Source: Escarpia spicata
Lineage: Eukaryota > Annelida > Polychaeta > Sabellida > Siboglinidae
Assembly (NCBI GenBank): GCA_963995525.1
Contig: OZ023206.1
Location: forward strand, 41,284,969-41,348,968
DNA length: 64,000 nucleotides
Direction: 5' to 3'
Shown here: positions 49,665 through 61,674 of the stretch, piece by piece
Layout of the letters: each line of letters starts with the position of its first letter
Position numbering within the stretch: the first letter of the stretch is position 1
The notes under the pieces: generated by a model
Told to the model about the DNA's origin: nothing
The model's input: only the letters and a program-made list of their open reading frames with translations
Databases searched by the model: none
Made by a program: the position numbers and the translations under genes

Positions 49665-51135
49665 CCACAGATTTGACTGTCTCATGCATTTATAGATGTG
49701 AATCTCACTATAGATGCATGCCCTGCTAAATCTAAATATGCAATACCCATGCATACCCATAAACAAGTGATTGGTCATGGAAGATCAATTTGAATGAACA
49801 GGAAGCCCTGCATCATAAAAAGGAATCAATCAAAGGGCAACCATTGGGCACTATAAGCAGATACACTAATGGGTAGCATTTCCCAGCTGAATCACCTCCC
49901 CAGCCAGGGAGGGGGTACAGGTGAACAAAGGCTACCAGGGTCAGTGGGTATACTGGATATACTATGCAAAATAAGCAGATAAAGCAACCTGTGTCTCAGG
50001 TTGAGATCAGCAGGGAATACACTGGCTACAGGTGAACAAAGGCCAGAGGCAGAGCATAATCAAGGCTTTTTCAAGGCTGCAAGCCATAATTCAAGGATAT
50101 CAAGGCCTTGAATTGGGCTTGGTGTAATTTACCTAGATAATGGTATAAATAAAACCATGTGTTTTGATCAAAAGTATTGGTCATCCAGTATCCACCCCCT
50201 CTTGAATGATCATTTTAGGATCATTAGTGACCAGTCCACTACTTCTGAAGAAGTCAGTGCTGACTCACATACACATGGCCATTGACACATTTACTGTCCC
50301 ATGCTTTCATGCCTGGTGGCTGCTAATTTGCTCTCTGACCATAAAGGCTGACAGAATTAGACCAACAACAAAACTGACCAACTAACCCCATTCAGTGGCC
50401 ATGGTCCAAGACAGAGATACACGGCTGGCATGTTCCACAACAATGCAATGTTGCCAGTGTGAGACACCACAACATGGTCACTTGTCACTGCCATAAATAC
50501 CAACACCTCAATCTGATGATTGCATCGGAACTGACCCAGGGACTGGGTGCAGTATGATACTCAATGAATGCACCAGGGTTAGCAGCTACATGGAAATCTC
50601 AAACAAGTTAACCTGATTATTCAGGTTAAGGGTCCGACCCCAGTCTTGCAACAACAAATAATAACAATAACTATCGAGTTCATGTCAGTAATTTGTAATA
50701 AATTGTGTGGACATATACCGCTATTTAATTACCCCTTCTGTAGTCAGGAACGTTGCTTAGTAAGCAAGTATAGCACAACCCAGAGGTAAACATTGTAATT
50801 TGAACTGGCAACAAAACAAGATGTGGGTCAGGCAACAGATGGAGATAGAGATATAAGTCAACTCAGTTTCACAATTAAATATCTCCAGGGTCAATAGTTG
50901 GATCATTACCGAGTCCAGTCGCCAGACATCACACCTTGACAGACCAGTGGGTGTAGGACCATGTCTTGAAATACCAGTGTCGCAAATGTCAAAGGATCAT
51001 GTCTTTGGAGATCAGTGTCTGAACGGATCATGCCTTGGCAGATCAATGACTGAAGGATCATGTTTAGACAGACCAATGTTTCCATGGATCATATCCCTAC
51101 CACTATGAAAGATCTGATGGAACTAGTACTTACAA
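49665..51135. other. Intron spacer without recognised features
   Basis: Near 50930-51090 a loose set of gatcatg / accagtg motifs recurs (gacagaccagtg, ggatcatgtc), but no clear repeat unit. No exon seen. Confidence 0.4.
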
Positions 51136-51139
51136 TGTA

Positions 51140-51440
51140 TGTTGCAATTTGCCTATGTCACAAGCCAAATTATGCGTGTGAAGTCTGTAAGGTTTGCCTT
51201 TGCCAATAATATTGATAACAGTTAATATAATGCAAATTAATTTGACTAGAGCAGAATCTGCCAGACCATTCATACAGTTGTTGCCTTAAAAACTTTGCCT
51301 TATGTTTTTGTCATCAAGAAAAACCTTCGCCGTCTGATTTTTAGCAAAATATATAAGAGAATGTCAAAATTCCCCACGTGTTTGGCATCCATTTCTTGAT
51401 GGCTTGATGGACCTTGTTGCTAGGCAACAGGTCACATGAT
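51140..51440 (+). repeat. Interspersed repeat, copy 2
   Basis: The second member of the pair, same orientation, 19 kb away in the same BNIP3 intron span. It ends with a perfect gttgctaggcaac near-palindrome (51416-51428), identical in form to an RFX X-box. Confidence 0.65.
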
Positions 51441-51949
51441 GGACAAGTCAACTGAGGTTGGTGGAAGACAAAGCAGAACTTCTCAGAAAACATCTGATAT
51501 CACTGGCATCAGTGTTCTCTACACAATGGCCACCCTGGGCTGTTACTGAAAAAAGATACCTAGCACCATTCAGCACTGTGAGTTAAGTATAACATCACTG
51601 AAACAATGGTGAACACAGATCTACAGTAAGAAGTTTCAGGCAGCGGATCACAGTAATTGAATGCATATTAACACCAGCGTCAAGTCAATAAGCACAGCCA
51701 GTAGTCAAGTCAACAGCCAGAATGAACAGGCAATAGCCACACCAAATACTGGACATCAATTACTGTCCAGTATCACTGCCTGGAACTAGTTGCAGATGAT
51801 ATTATTATGAGACCTTTTGACCTATGGTGTAATGGAATTGAGAGCGTTATGCATGCAACTGACCTTTCTGCACAATTACATTAGAGTACTACAGCATACT
51901 AGTATTACTGTTGTCAGCATAGCAGTGACAATTACTGAATCAGGTCTTT

Positions 51950-52150
51950 GTTTGCAGCGATAGGTAGAATGAGACTCTCAATCAGGAGAACGCTGGTTGG
52001 ATTCCACCTGTTGCCATATAGAAGCCTGGGGCAATTTTTTTTCACTCCATATCACCTGTGTCATTTGGAAGAGACACCAAAAGCCGGTGGTCATTTCTAC
52101 CTGGTGTCTGTGCCAGGGAATGTAAAAGGTTACATACAGGTGGAAATATC
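51950..52150 (+). mobile_element. tRNA-derived SINE, family member 2
   Basis: The head agactctcaatcaggagaacgctggttggattccacctg has a tRNA-like anticodon arm and B box. The body acctgtgtcatttggaagagacacc...ctacctggtgtctgtgccagggaatgtaaaag matches two other copies in the window. Confidence 0.6.
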
Positions 52151-52411
52151 TTAAAATCTGTTATCTGTCATGACATCTATAGTTGCTGATCTTTGTTTGT
52201 AAAACTCACTAACTGTTGAACTGTACCTGGAAATCGGGTTCTCCACAAATGGAATGAGAATGACTCATTGAGGGTTATTTACAGTTATTCTTTCTGGCCC
52301 TGTACTGGCAGGATTTTTCTACAATTAACATCGTCAACATTAGAGCAACAATGAAAACAAGGCATGGTCTCTTGGTTTCATCAAATCATCTGTCACAGCA
52401 CCTTATAACAA

Positions 52412-52590
52412 CCATCATGCCAGGCACCCTAGAGGGCAAGAGAAGAAAGCCAAAACCATCATGCCAGGCACCCTAGAGGGCAAGAGAAGAATGCTAAAAT
52501 CATCATGCCAGGCACCCTAGAGGGCAAGAGAAGAATGCCAAAACCATCATGCCAGGCACCCTAGAGGGCAAGAGAAGAACACCAAAAGAA
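52412..52590. repeat. 44-bp tandem repeat, 4 units
   Basis: Unit catcatgccaggcaccctag then agggcaagagaagaatgccaaaac, very well conserved. Confidence 0.93.
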
Positions 52591-53275
52591 ACACTTCCTA
52601 GATAAGACAACAGATTGAACCAGTGTACCTCTCTACCAACCCTGCATCACACAGCAGAAGACAGACCACACTGGTGCAGACTGATAGTGGACCTCTAGGA
52701 CCATCCCGGTCAAGGGATGAGTGAGTTTGAAGCAGACCATCCGGAGTAACACCTTCTGGAGGAAATGGCGGAAGACCACAGCCGAGTGGGGACGTTAGCA
52801 TAAAGAGGGATTTTAGACAGATGGCGGAAGAAGTTTGAGAGGGGGGCTGCTGATATGAAGCAGTGGGAGGGCAAGAACTGACAGAAGGGACTATAACTTA
52901 GGCCCTGAACCTCAGCCACGCCTTTACACACGATCAACTGTTTGTCAGTCAAAAATGTCCCAATGGATACACATGTCCATGTGTGCACACAAATAATGCA
53001 GTTACAACACACACATGTATACACAAGTATACATCAACACATATGTATTCAATAACACATGCATACATAAGTCTGACACATTTAAAAATCATAATGGATA
53101 TGTATGTAAATAACAGTGAGTCAATAATATTTATTTTCACAAACACAAGGACAACTCGTCAACTCAAATTTAATCCCAAATTTAACTCAAAAGAAACGTC
53201 CAAAAGACGGGTGGATTGGTCTCTAGATAAATGGCTGGACGATCAACATCGGGGATGGACAAACTTGCACGCACC

Positions 53276-53378
53276 TGAAGTGTGGAGATCTCACCGAGAC
53301 CAAGCGTGTGTGCAGGTAATGTTGGGGCCATCTCTGTCGCGGGGCTGTGTGGGCTTCTTGGGCTGAAAACCCAAAAGA
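53276..53378 (-). CDS. Possible extra BNIP3-like linker exon
   Basis: A strong acceptor (ttgggttttcag) in the large intron has entry phase 2, matching the 56164 donor. It would read SPRSPHSPATEMAPTLPAHT then LGLGE, a Ser/Pro linker like the region after MEKxLLxAQxES in the family. Candidate donors are GTGAGA (phase 1) and GTGCGT (phase 0). Neither fits the phase-2 acceptor at 33319, so a further exon would be needed. Proposed only. Confidence 0.35.
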
Positions 53379-53499
53379 ACACGATAACAATCGTCACATG
53401 TGCCCGACATCCAACATGACCTAGATTTTGATTGACCCACATTTTGTTCTAAAAATATCCAGAACCAGCTTAGCTTAGTATCCATTTATTGTGTGTTGT

Positions 53500-55780
53500 G
53501 ATAACTGCATGTCAACACAGATACCATATGATGATACAAGTCATTGATCAGATAGATCAGTCAACTTGTCTGTTGAATATTGTTGCCATTTCATTTACCA
53601 TACAGAGAAATGAGTAGCAAAATCAAATGAACTTGCAAATATTGTATTCATTATGTAATGGGAAAACAATGAATAACATAAGTGTACCTGTTAGAAGGAA
53701 ACCGTGGTTTGCCTTGTCAAATTTGGTTTATGTGCACATCAATGACTGCTGGATACTGGATAATGTACGTATTTCAATATAGCTAGTCGCTAATATCAGG
53801 CACACATTGCTCAACGTTTCTTGCAAATAAAATCACAAATTGCTATAATTAGCAATGATTTCTAGGTACGTCATAAATCCTGATCTGCACTGGTTTGGTG
53901 TGTATTTAGAATGCACCTCATGATGTTTGCCACCTATTACTGCTACTGAGTTTATCAGGGACCAGCAGGCATTACTTAACATTTATAGCTGTGATTCACA
54001 TTCACAGAAAAACTGTTATGCAGGTGAAATCAACATGACTCAAATTCTGCTAACGTCAAAGTGGTAACCTGCTGAAACATATGTTTCCAGTACATTTATT
54101 TATTAACCCGTGATAAAGCAAGGCACTTGCTGTTGAGTCTTGACCTACATAGCACTTGTGTATCTGGACTTTTTTAAAGGGTTAACATGGGTTCCATGAA
54201 GTGATATTACCCACCCACCCCTGTGGAAAACATCTGGTATCCATCAGTCATAACTTGTCAGATTTATGTGGTTCCTGCCCAGATTCCTAGAAGCCAGCAG
54301 CTAGACAAAGACAGCTTAACAGCTTCACAGGGTGTGGATTATATTTATTGCTGAAGCTTCCTAGAATTAGGGTCAAAATGCTTGACTCCTAGTACTAGAA
54401 AATGCAGATGGCTAACAGCTTGAACAGAAGTCATGTTAAACAGACTAGGGAAAATGCCACGATTGGTAAAATGTGATCCTTTGTAGAGAAGTTAAAATAA
54501 GTTAATTGTATGTGATATACGTTGATCAAATTGTTGTCCTATAATTAAGTTTAACTTGTGAAAGTGTGCTTTCTCTGTAGCTGCCTCAAAATTCTTGAAG
54601 TTTAAAATCATCTGAAACTACAAATGCCCACCGCAGAAAGTGAAGACATATCTGTTCAACATTTTATTTCTAACCTACAGCCTTGATGGCCCTTTGCTTT
54701 GAGGATAACTGCTGTAAGTCCCAGTTTGTGATATTTTTTTACGATTTTCGTTTGTTGTGCCTCTTAGCTCAGGTTAATGAGGGCATGTCTCATCATTGTT
54801 ATCAATGCAATTAAGGTTAAGAAAACTAATTCGCTAAAGAAACAAAATATTAACAAAAACACACAATAAAGACAATCATCCTAGAAAATTCTAGAAAAAC
54901 TCATGCTCTGATTTGCATTTAGCATTACTTGCATATCGACAAATCGAGCATATGTACCAGTAAGTTATATACAAGTAAACTATACTCACAGGCATAATCA
55001 CACTGAAATAGGCTACTGGTAATCCATGCTAAATATTGCCAATTTATGAACATGCATACAGGCATTTCCCACTGAGATAGAGTGAAATATGTAGCCCCCT
55101 TGAGTGTTATGAAATGGACTGCACAGTCATTCATTCTGGTATGGGTATTTTGTGACTTCATGACAATCCATATATAGGCACACAGACAGAGATACCTCGG
55201 GATTTCTTGGCAACTTAAATATGCTCCAAATGAGACATCTGCAGAAAATTGATATTGAGAGAGAGGTTGGTGACAGGAGAATTGATCCAACGATGAAAAA
55301 GTCAATATGAGGAAAATAGATGGCAGATCAGTAGAGTTCAGCTGTTGGATGAGGAAGGAAATGAGGCAGATTAGTGAGATGTACAAAATACTGGTCTGCT
55401 ATTTTTGAAGTTGTCTACATATAAAATGATGTCAGTGGCCAATGGGAGAATACTTTTACATTTCAAAGTGTCAAACCATGTCAAGCTTTGTACACAACAT
55501 CATGGATGAGTATATTCTGTATAATTTATAGCAGTTGCAAGTAACTGGTGACACTGCTGAGGACCTGGTATACTAATTTCGACCAAAAAATAAATTTGTG
55601 GACTTCTTTTGTTTTGATTCTTCAACAATGATATATTATTATAATAATGTCTGAGCAGAAATCTTCAAGTTGCATTTGTTTCAACAGAGGTCATCCTGAA
55701 TGTACGACCCAATACAGGAGTAACCCGTGTCTGCAAAGGATCAGTACGAAGTAAGCTAACTTAAAGAATTTAGTTAAAGT
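53500..55780. other. Intron sequence without recognised features
   Basis: A minus-strand frame at 54925-55386 (about 150 codons, Leu/Ser/Cys-rich) has no known domain and no splice support. It is probably chance. Confidence 0.4.
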
Positions 55781-55814
55781 ATGTGCGTGCGTGCATGTGT
55801 ATTCATGTATTTCT

Positions 55815-55839
55815 GTGTGTGTGTGTGTGCGTGTGCGTG

Positions 55840-55906
<67 letters not shown>

Positions 55907-55990
55907 AAATTGGACTGAGTGCATCATGTTTTGCACAGATGCATGCATATATGTGTGGTGAGCATGTATATATATATATATATATATATA
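55815..55990. repeat. (GT)n and (TA)n microsatellites
   Basis: GT run 55815-55906 with GC interruptions, then (TA)n at 55968-55991, just downstream (in transcription) of the LIR exon. Confidence 0.93.
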
Positions 55991-56163
55991 CTTGACTGTG
56001 TGTCTGTGAGTTTGCGTGCATGCATTCATGCATGTGCGTAGGTGTGTCTGTCTGTGTATGTATACAATTCTATACATGCGTGTTACAACTTACACATACA
56101 TTGTTGTATGTGTGCACATCTCTGTGCTACTTCTACTCCCCAAAAACAAGACCACGTCCTCAC

Positions 56164-56365
56164 CTTCCCCTACTTGAGGGATTGCTGCCGATCCGGGAAG
56201 AGAGCTGACTCCCTCCCCGAGAGGAGGTGCGGGAAGAAGACTCCCTCTGAGCCTCCAGCAGCAACTTCTCCATCTGGGTGTTGGAGACAGAGATGGGTTT
56301 GAACACCCCGGGGTTGTCAGTGGGGGGCATGCGGTTCTGTTGGAAGTGGAGCTCCACCCACGAGT
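56164..56365 (-). CDS. BNIP3: BNIP3/NIX-like, exon with LIR motif
   Basis: After a gtgttttag acceptor (phase 1) it reads DSWVELHF, the W-V-E-L LC3-interacting region through which BNIP3 recruits ATG8 proteins during mitophagy. It continues through PGVFKPISVSNTQMEKLLLE and AQRESSSRTSSRGGSQLSSR, corresponding to MEKILLDAQHES and the serine-rich linker of vertebrate BNIP3. The donor GTGAGG (rc of 56158-56163) leaves phase 2, directly compatible with the 33319 exon. The linker would then be roughly 40 residues shorter than in human, unless an exon in between was missed. The first exon (start Met and a few residues) was not found and may lie beyond 64000. About 160 residues are visible of a ~175-195 residue protein. 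Confidence 0.92.
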
Positions 56366-57169
56366 CTAAAACACATAGAAACGGTAAATAAATCATCTGG
56401 TTTAAGTGACGGTCGTGTCTGGGAATTTGCCCCAAAGTTTTGTTTAAAAAACTACTCTATATTTTTTTATAAACAAAGATATATTTTTATAATGACACCA
56501 TTAAAAAAATTCTGAAACAGTGTAAGTGTGATTGCAGCATTCACTATGTTTTAGTTTTAAATGTATCATTCATTTCTATTTTAAAATCCATAAATTTTAA
56601 ATCAATATTACTGAAGGAATTAATGAACATTTGTATGCAAAAAATGTGAGTGAAGAGGTTAGTCAGCCTGACTGGTTCAAATGAGTGATATTTTTACTGA
56701 TTTCAGTCAGCTTACCCCATAAACTGACTGAAATAAGTGAAAATGTCAATCATTTGTACGTAACACATATAAAAGTCCATAGTATTATAATATGGTGAAA
56801 GATAGGCTGATGTTGTGTAACTTATTAAAGTGCTATAAACATTGTGAGGCCAAACACAATTATGCATTCTCAACAAGTAATATTTGTTGTTACAATCAAA
56901 AGACTGAGTAGACCAGAATCCAGCTCAAATATGTTATATTGACATTTCAATAATGTATATTGGTCCACTTTTCTTAGAATGTTTTTTCTGTGACTATTTG
57001 GTAAGAACCAAACGTCCTTTGCCATGACAGTGTGTCCTTTCCAAGTTGGTAATATCACCAATTCAGGTGTCTCTTATGCTGCCATATTTTATTCTCTTGA
57101 ATCGTCCAGTCTAGATACAGTGGAGTCTTACTTTAGATGTCAGACATGGTTTGAGGCATTGTGTCAAAG

Positions 57170-57540
57170 TGTACAAATGACAGTCACGCAGAGTGCAGGT
57201 GTTGTATGGGGACTGTCACGTCACCGTGACACGTAGACAGTTACGCCACAAAGACAGGTATGGTCACGCCACCCAGAAAGGTACGGTCATGCCGTGCAGA
57301 CAGTCACATCACCCTGATACGTAGACAGTCACACTTGAGTCACCATCACATTGAATGTCACCTTAACAAGATGTAATGACCCAGCACGAAGTACAGGCCG
57401 GGTGGACCAGCAAAAAGAAACAGTCACGTGATGAAACTTGCTGAAAACGCACAGAGAATTGGGAAATAAATTGACTGTCACTAATGAAAATGCATTGATA
57501 ACTAAGAAAGAGTGCACAGTCACTGCAGTGTTACGCCAGT
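57170..57540. repeat. Degenerate GACAGTCAC-rich cluster
   Basis: The word agtcac or gtcacg appears about ten times, often as gacagtcac, with the local palindrome gtcacgtcaccgtgac near 57216. Spacing is irregular. Could be a decayed tandem array or a cluster of binding half-sites. Confidence 0.45.
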
Positions 57541-57639
57541 GTACATTACTGCAATTCTTTCCAATGTACAAGTTTTGCATGATATGTAAATGTTATGCAC
57601 TCCACTCAAATCAATTGACATTATAGACCATTGAAATTT

Positions 57640-58268
57640 TTTGGTTAAAATTCATTTCCTTTTTCGTCATTCGAACGGGCAGATTTGATTAACCATCACT
57701 AACTTATAGCTATCTGCATTATGCAGAAAATATTATTTATTAACATCAGTGAATATATATTACTTTATTAATGTATGCAAATTATTCATATGTGTGCCAT
57801 CAACCGCGAGATGCCATGATACTGTTTTCAGTCAGTTTAGATTTGATGTCACCATGCTAAATTATTAATTAATTATTTTTTTAGTTATTTTTTAATTTTG
57901 TTTATTTACTAACTTGACTACATGTATGTACATACTTTTCAACTGTCAGCTTAGTTTTTATATTGTCAGCTAATTTATTTATTCATTTATTTATGACTTA
58001 TTTAACTACATGTATACTTTTTAACTTTTAGGTAATGTTCAGACGGTATTAATATTATGTTATCAAAATGTTGGCAGTTAGCCTTGGTTTAAATTGATAC
58101 TAGTTTTAACAGTTTCGTAATGTTTCTGATTGTATATTTTGCGTGTGCATGATGGGGGGCAGGGAAGATGTATGTTGACGCCACAACGCCAAGAATTCCT
58201 CATACATTTAAAATGCTACTTGGTAATAAACAGTCTGAATCTGAAATCTGAGTCTGAATCTGAATAAT
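57640..58268 (+). mobile_element. LINE 3' UTR and tail fragment
   Basis: AT-rich sequence ending cttggtaataaacagtctgaatctgaaatctgagtctgaatctgaa, a polyadenylation-type signal followed by a TCTGAA repeat tail as in CR1/Jockey-class LINEs. No coding part remains. The start is approximate. Confidence 0.55.
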
Positions 58269-58995
58269 GCTCAGGCGACATTTTACAGCTTTTTTCATAA
58301 TTCATGTTGCAGAAAAGTAACTTCACCACAAGTGGAAGAGAATGAATGATGTTGACAACTTGACAAAATCAATAATAATTTTTATTTACTAAAAGCAAGA
58401 CGGTGTCTGAATGCGACAAAAAAAAGTTTTGATTGATTTTTATGACATGACATCAACGATACCTTTTAGCATGTCAAAGAATCAATTTATGAACAAAATC
58501 TAATATCTTTTGAGAGTGAGAAAATCAATTCTGCCCTTCACGTGTGCAGTCTGCTTTCAAACATCCCAAAGTCAATGTCAATGGGCCTTAACAAATAGTT
58601 ATGGAAAACATTGTAATGATTTCTCAGTAACAAATTTCTACTGGTTTTTTTGCTTATTTTCTTAGATGTTCTCTTCAAAAAAGTAGTCCTTTTATGGCAG
58701 TTTGTGAACAGCGCGCAGCGACGCGACGTGAATTTATGGTGCACAGGTGCCATTGTACCCGGCAGACCTGTCCCTACTTAACTAATTATTTATACATAAT
58801 AAATAATCATTAACTAAAGCTGGTCTCACATTCATACTGGGACCTGTCACATCCTGGATTTCCTGTACAATACAGAGTTTTGGGGTGAATGTTTTAGTGA
58901 TGATCTGGTGAGGCATGCTGGCAGAAGAGTGGAGTGTACAGTCATATAGGATCCAGTGGCTCCAGTGATACCTTGTATTACACTGTCTACGCGGC

Positions 58996-59423
58996 CTTAC
59001 ATTTATCCGGGCGTTAAATTTTATCCGGGTGATATTTATATGCATACGTAAGGCATAATATTTGGCACCAGTAGATCACGTAGTTAAATATGTTTCGTTT
59101 GTTGTCGTAATACGAGCATTATAGTTAGAGTACATAATTATAATTTGCTATTTCAGATATGTGACCAAGTATAAGAGCAAGTCACATGACGTGTGTGTGG
59201 AGAGAAAAATGTTTTATGACAGAAATTGTTTATGCCTGAGGGAAGCAAACATTTTATAATTTATGTATATATATATGACATATATATAAATATATATAAA
59301 CATACATAATGCCTGGATAAATGAATGCGCAACAGTCGTAGTTGGTGCTAAATACATTCCCCTCGATACGCGTATGCGCAAAAATGTCACCTGGATATTA
59401 TTTAACACCCGGATAAATGTAAG
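58996..59423. mobile_element. MITE with ~55-bp terminal inverted repeats
   Basis: Left cttacatttatccgggcgtt...gatatttatatgcatacgta and right tacgcgtatgcgcaaaaatg...acccggataaatgtaag are inverted copies with modest divergence. The word ttatccggg is doubled in the left arm. The termini read TA/CATTTATCC and GGATAAATG/TA, compatible with a TA target duplication. 428 bp, no coding capacity. Confidence 0.75.
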
Positions 59424-59529
59424 CACAACAAAATCTCTCACACGCCCGACCAGGAAGCAACTCCGGCTGCTGGAAGCAAGATCAAGTGGGTTTGAGATAG
59501 AGACCACCACTCAGGTTACACATTTACCC

Positions 59530-59735
59530 TCTATGTGGGGTCTTTTACTTCCCCTGGCAGACACTAGATAGAAGAAACCAACAGTTTTTAGTATGTCTTC
59601 CGAAAGCACAGGCAACTTGAAGTGAAGGAAATTGCTTAAATTTTGAAATGGCAGCAGATGGAGTGGAACCACCGTCTCCGTGATCAACAGACTGGTGCTC
59701 TACAGCATGGCCACCACTCCCAACTAAAACAGTAG
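59530..59735 (-). mobile_element. tRNA-derived SINE, family member 3 (reverse strand)
   Basis: Read on the minus strand: a tRNA-like head (tggccatgctgtagagcacc as A-box region, ggtggttccactcc as B box), then gcctgtgctttcggaagacatac...ttctatctagtgtctgccaggggaagtaaaag. The body is the same as at 51950 and 40700. Confidence 0.65.
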
Positions 59736-59739
59736 GAGA

Positions 59740-61025
59740 GTGGTGATTGACACATGTCAAATGACTTCTTACACTTTGATAACAATCACGCCCTGCAACT
59801 AGCTGGAACCAAACTAACTATAAGCTTGAAAGCATGAACACAAGGTAGTGTCAGGCTCTGTGTGGTTTCCTTACACTGCAATCAAATCCGGTATTACAAA
59901 TATAAATTGTCCCTGTACCTTTATCCCGTACTAAACGTTGTGCTTTTTTCATGTTATTTTCCTGTAACTTCATTTGCTGCATCCACAAAACATAGACACC
60001 GATAGAAAAACCAAAATGGTCTGGCACAGAAACACCACATCTACTGGGCTATCATTCTTTAAACTAACAATGTCTGTTCCCATGTTTTAGGATGATGATC
60101 TCAATGCCAGAATAATTATGTTGAAGGTATACTGCAATTGCAATTAATAAGCCCGAAATATTATCCACAATTTGAATGTAGCACCCACAAAACATTTAAA
60201 TTGTACACAAAACATTCAAATAACCACCCGCTATGGGTAGAATGGCCGCAGCGAGACAGGTGAGACTAATCGCAAGTTCCTGGAATTGCTCTTTGAAGTT
60301 CTCACAATCAATCGTGGGACATAAACATACTTTTTACATTACTAATGCAGCGAACATCCAATTCATACTGTTCCACCCCCACCCCCCCCCCCCCCGCCTG
60401 GCTTTAGAGGGGGATTCCAGGTATTTGAACATACATCAACTTACTTCTTGGGCTGACTATAAAGAGAGGTGGTTTGATGAATCTGATCACTCCAAAGTAA
60501 GCATAAGGCAAGTATTCATTTGTGAAACGACACACAGACAGACTGATGTTTGAATGACAAGTAAATCACATAGGCCGTGGACATGATGGGAAAGCTTTGT
60601 TGAGGAAATAGCCAGATGGAGAAGTCCAATTAGTCAACAATGCTGTCTCTGTAGGTGTATTAGGCCAGTTGAAGGGAGAACACGACAGGTGGTGTGCAAT
60701 ATGTTGTAAGATAAGTGATGTGAAAGACATCTAAAGGACAGACTCTATTGTGACTATAAATTCTTTTTGAGCTGGACAAAAGGAACTGGTACCAATGTCA
60801 AGGTCCCTGACCGATTGACCATATGCAAGGTCACCGTTGGGCTCAACTCTGCAACAATAACAGTTGTGGTCATCAGCAAACAATGATAATGCAGCCATGA
60901 ACATATCTTCAGATCATGTCAAAACAAATACAGTTGAGCCCCACAATGTTTACAATCACCTTGGTAATGCAGTCACCTCACAATTAAGGTCACCCCACAA
61001 CAGTCCCAAATTATTTCCATAACAG
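59740..61025. other. Region without a supported gene
   Basis: 60233-60268 on the plus strand has ATGGCCGCAGCGAGACAG followed by a good donor (GTGAGA), which could be a short first exon, but no following exon was found. C-rich run 60377-60396. Nothing else. Confidence 0.35.
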
Positions 61026-61037
61026 TAAAGTATAGGG

Positions 61038-61654
61038 ACACTGATTTTCCGTGATCGTGGAAAACGGGAAGAATTTGCGGAATCAGCGTTTTGAAATGGA
61101 ATTAGCCTTTTCAAATGGACATTCCGCGATCGCAAAAAACAGGTGAAACCGCAGTATTTGTGTTTTCAAAAGGATCTTCCGTGATCGCAAAAAAAGAGCA
61201 AAAACACCACCTCTTTCATCGAAAATGCCTTAACTGGAGATATTTTTTAACAAAAGTTAAATATGCAACGATTTTAATTTATTTTTGTGGATTTATGATG
61301 CAGAATTTTTTTAAACGCGCAAGGCAAATCGTTGTGAATTGTCATGGTGCCTGGGCAGAAGGCGCTAACATAAACCATTTCGCGATCGTTGTCTGGCTGT
61401 CCGCTAAGCGTATGGAAGACATGTTGCTAAATGTAGTTGTCACATCATTAGAACACGCATAAGTGTACATATTCCGGTTTCAAACACAAAACTAACTTTG
61501 AAATAAAATATTTCTTTTCTGAACAGAAATGAGCTTCTCCCCACCCTTTGGTCAGTACCGGGGGTAGGCCATTTTAAAATGGAAAATGCATAATTTGACC
61601 AAAAAAACGTCATTTGAAACAGAATTTGCCTTTTTTTAAACGGAAAATCACTGT
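61038..61654. mobile_element. Candidate DNA element with ACAGTGATTTTCCGT ends
   Basis: Left acactgattttccgt (61038) and right acggaaaatcactgt (ends 61654) are inverted with one mismatch. taaagtataggg occurs just outside both ends (61026-61037 and 61659-61670), offset by four bases on the right. Inside, cgatcgcaaaaaa-type words repeat near the left end. The open frame 61115-61462 has no known domain. Confidence 0.6.
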
Positions 61655-61674
61655 ACCTTAAAGTATAGGGAGTT

